A DNA stretch of 18,699 bases, from assembly GCA_018221175.1 (NCBI GenBank), contig JAAOYE010000005.1:1-18699 (forward strand). The letters are read 5' to 3'. The notes beneath the pieces were generated by a model. The model made no database searches. It saw only the letters and a list, made by a program, of their open reading frames with translations, and was not told the origin of the DNA. Position 1 is the first letter of the stretch, and the number at the start of each line of letters is the position of its first letter. This DNA is from Candidatus Woesearchaeota archaeon. GTDB taxonomy: Archaea; Nanobdellota; Nanobdellia; Woesearchaeales; BM511. Position numbers and translations under genes: made by a program. Of this stretch, positions 14,128 through 18,699 are shown one piece after another.

Positions 14128-15258
14128 ATGGCAAAAAAGAATATAGGTAAACACGGGAAAGCTTCTAAAAAACCTAAAAAGAAAGTTTCTAAAAAACAAG
14201 TAAAAAGAACTGAAAACATTATTTTCAATAGAATGACTTTGGGTTTAGTAGCATTACTATTTGTCATTGCTGTAATTGGCGCTCATACTTATGCTCCTAT
14301 AAGTGAAAAAGTAATTCCAGTTGAAAAGGAGATATTAAAGAAATTAACACCTTCTTTTAATCAAAAAGACCAAGTTGCAGCAACTGTTAATGGCGAAGTC
14401 GTCACAGTCTCAAAGCTTGAAGAGGTTTATTCAAGATTGCCAGTGCAAACACAAAATGTTGTGTCAAAAAACGACCTTTTAAACCAAATGATAAATGAAA
14501 AGCTGCTCGCACAAGACGCTAAAAGCAAAGGAATTGACGTTACAAACGCAGAAGTAGACGAATTTCTAAACAACATACTGCTTCAGTCAGGCCTCACAAA
14601 AGAAGAGTTTTATGAAAGGATGGCGCTTCAAAACATCACTGTTGAGATGGTGGAAGAAGAAATATACAAACAACTACTCATCACAAAGCTTTACCAGCAG
14701 GAAATCCTGAACAAAGTAGAAGTATCAGCTGAAGATGTCAAAGAGTATTATGATAATAACTTAGCACAGTTTACAGTAGGTGAGCAGGTCAAAGCATCAC
14801 ACATCTTAATTTGCCATGATGAGTCATCACTATGTGAGTCAAATCTGACAAAAGAAGAAGCTCTTGCAAAAGCAAATGACATTTTATCACAATTAAACGA
14901 TGAAAACTTTGCCAAGCTAGCAGAAGAAAACAGCGATGGTCCATCAGGGCCAAACGGTGGCGACCTTGGATACTTTGGAAAAGGAGCCATGGTAAAACCA
15001 TTTGAAGACGCAGCGTTTGCGCTTGATATTGGGGGCGTATCAAAACCTGTAGAAACATCGTTTGGGTTTCACATAATAAAAGTCTTTGAAAAAACAGAGG
15101 CATCAACAAAAAGCTTGGAGGAAGCAAGAGTAGAAATAGAAGCAATTCTTCTGCCACAAAAGCAAGGCAATGCGTTTAAGACATATCTTGAAGAATTAAA
15201 AGGAGATTCGAGCATTGTGAACTTCTACAAAGAAGGATTTGTGGTGACAACAAAATAA
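14128..15258 (+). CDS. Membrane-anchored parvulin-type peptidyl-prolyl isomerase (SurA/PrsA-like)
   Basis: A 376-residue protein from ATG 14128, preceded by GAGGGTGG 4 nt upstream. A highly basic cytosolic tail (1-35, Lys-rich) leads to one transmembrane segment (38-56), so the rest faces outward. Residues 84-200 form a SurA-N-like helical chaperone region (ATVNGEVVTVSKLEEVY, then NQMINEKLLAQDAKSKGI). Residues 220-322 form the parvulin domain: VKASHILI, FAKLAEENSDGPS, GGDLGYFGKGAMVKPFEDAAF and SFGFHIIKV. An insert holds C229 and C236 (ICHDESSLCES), a possible disulphide. It would catalyse prolyl cis-trans isomerisation and assist folding of exported proteins. Such proteins are common in bacteria and patchy in archaea, so a bacterial origin is plausible. 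The next gene also encodes an extracytoplasmic folding factor. Confidence 0.92.
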   Translation: MAKKNIGKHGKASKKPKKKVSKKQVKRTENIIFNRMTLGLVALLFVIAVIGAHTYAPISEKVIPVEKEILKKLTPSFNQKDQVAATVNGEVVTVSKLEEVYSRLPVQTQNVVSKNDLLNQMINEKLLAQDAKSKGIDVTNAEVDEFLNNILLQSGLTKEEFYERMALQNITVEMVEEEIYKQLLITKLYQQEILNKVEVSAEDVKEYYDNNLAQFTVGEQVKASHILICHDESSLCESNLTKEEALAKANDILSQLNDENFAKLAEENSDGPSGPNGGDLGYFGKGAMVKPFEDAAFALDIGGVSKPVETSFGFHIIKVFEKTEASTKSLEEARVEIEAILLPQKQGNAFKTYLEELKGDSSIVNFYKEGFVVTTK

Positions 15259-15293
15259 TTTTTTTTAAACCTTTAATTTTTATATCATAAGAA

Positions 15294-15300
15294 GAGGTGA
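15294..15300 (+). promoter_or_regulatory. Shine-Dalgarno for the DsbA-like gene
   Basis: GAGGTGA, 9 nt before ATG 15310. Two AT-rich boxes precede it (T-rich run with TTTAAAC at 15259-15270, and TTTTTATATC near 15277-15286). The first would leave the SD in the mRNA; the run of T may also end the parvulin transcript. Confidence 0.5.
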
Positions 15301-15309
15301 AAAAGTCTC

Positions 15310-16971
15310 ATGCCAAAAAAACAAAAAACAAAGAAAGTCATAAGCAATTCTTTAGACCCATGGGTAATCATTGGAGTAATAGGCGCAATAGCGCTTTTAG
15401 TACTTGGAGTTTCAGGCACACTCAAGCCAAAAACAGGACAAAGCATATCTGTGGATGACCCTGTAGAGCGCGCAATAAAGAACTTATTTGGAGTTTCTCA
15501 AAAAACCACAACATTAGAATATTCCGGAGAAAAAATGGTTATTGTTGAATACAGCGATTTCGAATGCCCATTTTGCAAAAAGGCGCATGACGGCGCACTA
15601 AAACAAATAAGACAAAATTTCGGAGACGCCGTAGTCATAGAATATAAACATTTTCCGCTATCATTTCATGCAAACGCGCAAAAAGCAGCAGAGGCATCAG
15701 AGTGTGCAAGAGAACAGGGAAAGTTTTGGGAGTACCATGACAAACTGTTTGAAAATCAAAAAAGTCTCGGAGTTGAAAGCCTAAAGCAATACGCAAAAGA
15801 ATTAGGTCTTAACACGCAATCATTTAATGCCTGTCTAGATGACGGTGTAAAAGCGCAGCTTGTCAGAGACCAATTTTTGGAAGGCCAAAGCAAAGGAGTA
15901 TCAGGCACACCAGCATTTTTTATTGGCGACTCAATGATTTCAGGCGCCCAGCCTTATGAAAACTTTTTGCCAGTAATATGCGCTAAGATTCCGCAGCACG
16001 ACGCATGCGTGAATGCCCCTCAACCTGTTGATTTTAAGATGTATGTTATCCAAGATCAAAGATGCAAAGACTGCGACGCGTCAAGAATCGTTGCAGTAAC
16101 ACGACAGCTCTTTCCAGGCGTAAGCGTGAAATACCTTGATTACAGTTCAAAAGAAGGAAAAGAACTCTATGACCAGGTAGGGCTTGTTTTTATGCCTATG
16201 TATGTGATGGAGGCAAGTGTTGAGGATGACCCGGCGTTTTCAAGAATTGCAGGAGCTCTTAGAAAAACTGGTGATTATTATGCGATTTTGCCGCAAGCCT
16301 CAGGTTCAAGCTTTGACCCAAACGCAGAGATCTGCACAAACGGAGTTGATGACAACAACGACGGCATTGTTGACTGTGATGATGCAAAATGCGCTGCAAG
16401 CCTAGAATGCAGAGAGGAAAAACCTGGAGAAGTTCAACTTTTTATTATGAGCGACTGTCCTTTTGGGAAAAAAGCAGTAGAAGGACTAAGCGGGGCTATT
16501 GACAACTTTGGAGACGCACTAAACTATGATATACATTATATTGCATCAGAGGCAGGAGATGGATTTAACTCGCTTCACGGACAATATGAATGGGAAGAAA
16601 ACGTACGCCAGCTTTGTGCAAAAAAGCTTGCACCAGACACATATTTTGACTATGTGTATTGCAGAAGCACAAACGGTGTTAAAGGCGTTGACTGGAAGTC
16701 ATGCGCTACGAGTTCGGGATTAGATGTGAATGAGATGCAGGCATGCTTTGACGGCGAAGGCAAAGATCTTTTAAGAGAAGATATAAAGATTGCAAATGCT
16801 CTTCAAGTATCAGCGTCACCAACGTGGCTTGCAAACAACCGCTACAAATTTTCAGGGGTTGATGCAGAGACTGTAAGAAAAAACTTCTGCCAATACAATG
16901 TGGGCGTAGCTGGCTGCGAAAACACTCTTCAAACAGAAACAACAGTACCAACAGGAGCTGGATGCAGTTAA
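15310..16971 (+). CDS. Membrane-anchored DsbA-like thiol-disulphide oxidoreductase with three thioredoxin-like modules
   Basis: A 553-residue protein. The basic N-terminus and one transmembrane segment (about 17-36) anchor it outside the cell membrane. Module 1 (75-225) is DsbA/thioredoxin_4-like: VIVEYSDFECPFCKKAH with redox pair C86/C89 and the cis-Pro loop GTPAFF (199-204). Module 2 (about 240-330) starts FKMYVIQDQRCKDCDAS with C252/C255 and resembles a degenerate thioredoxin fold. A linker, ICTNGVDDNNDGIVDCDDAKC (341-361), is an Asp-rich calcium-binding-like motif bracketed by cysteines. Module 3 (375-530) starts VQLFIMSDCPFGKKAVEG with a single C383 (CPFG) and has SASPTW (501-506) as its cis-Pro loop. 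It probably makes or isomerises disulphides in exported proteins. It sits next to the parvulin gene, consistent with a secretion-folding unit. Confidence 0.9.
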   Translation: MPKKQKTKKVISNSLDPWVIIGVIGAIALLVLGVSGTLKPKTGQSISVDDPVERAIKNLFGVSQKTTTLEYSGEKMVIVEYSDFECPFCKKAHDGALKQIRQNFGDAVVIEYKHFPLSFHANAQKAAEASECAREQGKFWEYHDKLFENQKSLGVESLKQYAKELGLNTQSFNACLDDGVKAQLVRDQFLEGQSKGVSGTPAFFIGDSMISGAQPYENFLPVICAKIPQHDACVNAPQPVDFKMYVIQDQRCKDCDASRIVAVTRQLFPGVSVKYLDYSSKEGKELYDQVGLVFMPMYVMEASVEDDPAFSRIAGALRKTGDYYAILPQASGSSFDPNAEICTNGVDDNNDGIVDCDDAKCAASLECREEKPGEVQLFIMSDCPFGKKAVEGLSGAIDNFGDALNYDIHYIASEAGDGFNSLHGQYEWEENVRQLCAKKLAPDTYFDYVYCRSTNGVKGVDWKSCATSSGLDVNEMQACFDGEGKDLLREDIKIANALQVSASPTWLANNRYKFSGVDAETVRKNFCQYNVGVAGCENTLQTETTVPTGAGCS

Positions 16972-17027
16972 TTTTATTTTTTAATTATTATTTTTATTAG
17001 AAAATGTAAAAAAAGAAAAAAACAATC
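16972..17027. terminator. Bidirectional T-rich termination region between the DsbA-like gene and dnaG
   Basis: On the plus strand, runs of four, six and five T follow the DsbA-like stop (16972-16995). On the minus strand, two runs of seven T (17022-17016 and 17014-17008) follow the dnaG stop. Archaeal termination typically uses such U-tracts without a required hairpin. Confidence 0.55.
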
Positions 17028-18311
17028 TCACAATTCGTTGCTTGTGAGAATATTGATTCTTGCATCAGTAGGTTTTACTTCTGTGCTCATGCCAACAAGA
17101 CATTTTACTCTTGCTTTTTCGCAGACTTCTACAAGCGCTTTATCAACTGCGCCATCAAAAATTATGGCGTGGATTCCTGAGTCAAGACTTTTTACAGTTG
17201 TCTGAAGCTCAGAAACAGGTACTTTTCCAAGAATGTTAAGTTTACCATCTAAAACGTATGCGCCTCTTGTTCCAACGAGACCTTCAAGCATGTTTTTATA
17301 GCTTTCTTTCTCAGCATCTGAGACTCTTAGCTTTCGCACACTTGTTATTCTTGTAGGAGGTCTTGATGATACTGGTGTTCTTCTTGGAGGTATATCTGTT
17401 CGTGGTCGTCTTTGCATTTGAGGTGCTTCTCTTCTTGGAGGAGCGCGCGACGTTGGTCTTTGTCCGTTTTCTGCTTTTGGCACCATGTCAAGCTTTGCCT
17501 GCTCTGAGGCAATCCTTGAACGTAGAGCTTTATGAACCTCTTTTTTTGTAAGTTCCTCAACTTCTTTGCCGTCAGGAGCTTTTGTGATATAATCAACTTC
17601 GGCAATTCCTGTCATCTCTTTGATTATTAAGTCTCCGCCTCTATCACCATCTACAAACAAAGTCACAATTTTTTGTTTGCAAAGCTCTGCGATTTCTGGT
17701 GGGATTCCTGTTCCGCCAATCCCAATAGAATTTTTAAAGCCGTGCTTTAAAAGGTTTAAAACGTCAGCTCTGCCTTCAACAACAACTATTTCATCTGAGT
17801 CTTCAATGTGTGGTCCTGCTGGAAGGCGTCCTTTACCATATTCTTGGATTTCCATAACTCTAACACTTTGCGCGACTTCATCTGCAAGCTCTTGTGAGTC
17901 AGGCATTTGGTCATCCATCATAGTCCGTAAAAGTTCCTTTGCTCTATCAACGACTGCTTGCCTTTTAGAAATCCTGACATCTTCGATGTTTTCAACCTTA
18001 AGTTTTGCAACGCATGGACCTATTCGCTGAATTATTTCAAGCGCGGCGCCTACAATTGCTGTTTCTGACTTGTCAAGGCTTGAAGGGATAATTATGTCTC
18101 CTTTTGTCTTTCCTGTTTTTGTCTCAACATTTACTTCGATTCTGCCTATTCTACCGCTGCGTTGTAGTTCTCTTAGTTCTAGGTCTGCTCCAAGCAGCCC
18201 TTCTGTTTGTCCAAAAATTGCACCTATCACATCCGGCTTGTCTACAATGCCGCTTATCTGAATAGTTGCATGTATAATATACTTTGATGATACTGGGCTT
18301 ATTTTTCCCAT
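17028..18311 (-). CDS. dnaG: Archaeal DnaG-like primase (Toprim)
   Basis: A 427-residue protein with the archaeal DnaG layout: N-terminal region ending in the conserved FGQTEGLLGADLELRELQ segment (33-50), RIGRIEV (54-60), the EIIQRIGPC helix (92-100), then the Toprim domain with VVVEGRADVLNLLKHG (176-191, catalytic E179), GIGGTGIP (197-204) and FVDGDRGGD (219-227, metal-binding D221/D223). A basic Arg/Pro-rich linker (about 280-325) joins a C-terminal domain (330-427) with AYVLDGKLNILGKVP. Archaeal DnaG has primase activity in vitro and is also found in the RNA exosome, where its C-terminal region helps bind the complex. The ATG is preceded by GGAGGT at 18319-18324, 7 nt away. Confidence 0.95.
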   Translation of the reverse strand: MGKISPVSSKYIIHATIQISGIVDKPDVIGAIFGQTEGLLGADLELRELQRSGRIGRIEVNVETKTGKTKGDIIIPSSLDKSETAIVGAALEIIQRIGPCVAKLKVENIEDVRISKRQAVVDRAKELLRTMMDDQMPDSQELADEVAQSVRVMEIQEYGKGRLPAGPHIEDSDEIVVVEGRADVLNLLKHGFKNSIGIGGTGIPPEIAELCKQKIVTLFVDGDRGGDLIIKEMTGIAEVDYITKAPDGKEVEELTKKEVHKALRSRIASEQAKLDMVPKAENGQRPTSRAPPRREAPQMQRRPRTDIPPRRTPVSSRPPTRITSVRKLRVSDAEKESYKNMLEGLVGTRGAYVLDGKLNILGKVPVSELQTTVKSLDSGIHAIIFDGAVDKALVEVCEKARVKCLVGMSTEVKPTDARINILTSNEL

Positions 18312-18318
18312 TTTACTT

Positions 18319-18324
18319 ACCTCC
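18319..18324 (-). promoter_or_regulatory. Shine-Dalgarno of dnaG
   Basis: Minus-strand GGAGGT, 7 nt before ATG 18311. A weak box (CAATATAATT, 18360-18369 on the minus strand) could start transcription near 18338, leaving a leader of about 25 nt that includes the SD. Confidence 0.65.
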
Positions 18325-18339
18325 GAATACCCATAGAAA

Positions 18340-18570
18340 AAATTCTTACCACAAATGTGAATTATATTGTTTTTTTATCCAATTTTTATTGTGAATTGTA
18401 AGCGTGAAATTTGTTTTTTCTTCTATAGGTTACTTATTTTTTTCTTAGAACAAGCGCGTTTTTCTTCAATGTTTTTTTACAAATTTAAATCAATAATACT
18501 TTTTTTTTGTGATTGTGAAATGTGATTTTGCTTGTTCTAGCGCTTTTGTGAATAATAACTTTGAAAGTTA
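18340..18570. other. AT-rich intergenic stretch with repeated GTGA words
   Basis: No coding region is visible on either strand. The stretch is low in GC, with long T runs, and has several copies of TGTGA- or GTGAA-type words (for example near 18357, 18390, 18403, 18510-18523 and 18547). It holds the dnaG promoter at its left end and the inverted repeat listed separately. A plus-strand promoter for the structured block to the right could lie near 18481-18489 (AAATTTAAA) but is not certain. Confidence 0.4.
18446..18539. repeat. 10-bp inverted repeat with 74-nt spacer
   Basis: TAGAACAAGC (18446-18455) and GCTTGTTCTA (18530-18539) are perfect reverse complements, both followed on the plus strand by a GCGC. 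It could be a binding-site pair or the base of a large stem; the role is unknown. Confidence 0.55.
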
Positions 18571-18572
18571 AA

Positions 18573-18671
18573 GGTGTTGCCCGTAACACTAACCCCCAGG
18601 TTCATTGCTTGGCAGTTGCCGTGAACTCCGCCAGGTACTCTCGTGACGGGCAGATTCATTTGTATGAATCT
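18573..18671 (+). ncRNA. Candidate structured RNA (5' leader or non-coding RNA), family unknown
   Basis: A GC-richer block inside AT-rich DNA that folds well. The hairpin GTGTT/AACAC (18574-18578 with 18585-18589) has the loop GCCCGT, which can pair perfectly with ACGGGC at 18646-18651, giving a pseudoknot or, alternatively, a 7-bp closing stem (TGCCCGT/ACGGGCA). Inside is a 10-bp hairpin: CTTGGCAGTT (18608-18617) with AACT and GCCAGG (18624-18627, 18630-18635), broken by a CC bulge and containing one G-U pair. A perfect 8-bp hairpin, AGATTCAT/ATGAATCT with loop TTGT (18652-18671), follows directly. The block ends beside a strong SD, as riboswitch-like leaders do. The minus strand could fold too. 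I could not match it to SRP RNA, RNase P RNA or a known riboswitch. Confidence 0.45.
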
Positions 18672-18673
18672 AA

Positions 18674-18680
18674 GAGGAGG
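18674..18680 (+). promoter_or_regulatory. Strong Shine-Dalgarno at the window edge
   Basis: GAGGAGG (with the following T) is complementary to the 16S rRNA 3' end. In-frame ATG 18683 is only 2 nt away, which is too close for normal use; TTG 18689 is 8 nt away. It suggests a gene that begins here and runs off the window. Confidence 0.4.
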
Positions 18681-18682
18681 TA

Positions 18683-18699
18683 ATGCGGTTGGCTTTTTA
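18683..18699 (+). CDS. Possible 5' end of a gene running off the window
   Basis: Only about five codons are visible (MRLAF), from ATG 18683, or from TTG 18689 in the same frame. The case rests on the strong SD just upstream. The T run at the very edge (GGCTTTTTA) could instead end a non-coding RNA. No function can be given. Confidence 0.22.

Noticed and set aside
18618..18652. Resemblance of GTGAACTCCGCCAGG to the helix 8 region of SRP RNA
   Set aside because: In SRP RNA this string is followed by a GGAA-capped hairpin and an AGCA internal loop. Neither follows here, and the surrounding stems differ.
18573..18699. RNase P RNA on the plus strand
   Set aside because: The conserved GAGGAAAGTCC-type element is not present; GAGGAGG followed by TAATGC is better read as an SD.
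1..18699. CRISPR array, insertion sequence or transposase
   Set aside because: No regularly spaced direct repeats, no transposase motif and no terminal inverted repeats with target duplications were seen.

Overview
This window looks like chromosomal DNA from an archaeon, most likely a DPANN-type lineage (Woesearchaeota/Pacearchaeota-like). The domain assignment rests on archaeal DnaG (Toprim) primase, ribosomal protein L37Ae, RNA polymerase subunit P, a KEOPS Pcc1-like subunit, prefoldin beta, UPF0147, DUF371, two HerA-family ATPases and an archaeal tRNA-Pro. AT-rich box A (TATA) elements lie about 25 bp upstream of many start codons, as expected for leaderless archaeal transcripts. The DPANN placement is inference, drawn from the gene mix, the low GC and the tight packing.

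Layout. 1-225 (-): N-terminus of a FolC-type Mur ligase, cut by the window edge, divergent from a radical SAM protein (301-1245, +) with a CX4CX2C cluster motif. 1271-1879 (+): multi-pass membrane protein, converging on a two-gene minus-strand unit (1872-3156) of membrane-anchored extracytoplasmic proteins that look like paralogues. 3242-4875 (+): a compact HerA-like ATPase and a 99-aa partner. 4987-6385 (+): an information-processing cluster of tRNA-Pro(UGG), L37Ae, rpoP, pcc1, prefoldin beta and UPF0147, joined by ATGA-type overlaps. 6390-8942 (-): a short MscS-like protein and a long HerA-family ATPase. 9037-9656 (+): a small coiled protein and a DUF371 protein.

9730-14052 (+) is the accessory-looking part: three tightly coupled genes (511, 720 and 207 aa), visibly more AT-rich than their neighbours. 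The first carries an HD-hydrolase core resembling the RelA/SpoT (RSH) hydrolase domain (HDHVED, then a KFADRTH motif). The second has a weaker match to the RSH synthetase signature in its N-terminal quarter. The third is an unrecognised alpha/beta protein. A split, diverged alarmone or nucleotide-signalling system is the main hypothesis from this window.

14128-16971 (+): two secreted, membrane-anchored folding factors, a parvulin-type prolyl isomerase and a DsbA-like protein with three apparent thioredoxin-fold modules. They fit the cysteine-containing extracytoplasmic proteins near the left end. 17028-18311 (-): dnaG. 18312-18699: intergenic DNA with the dnaG promoter and SD, a long inverted repeat, and a GC-richer block that folds well and ends at a strong SD plus a possible start codon at the window edge. 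It may be a structured 5' leader or a non-coding RNA; I could not assign it to a known family.
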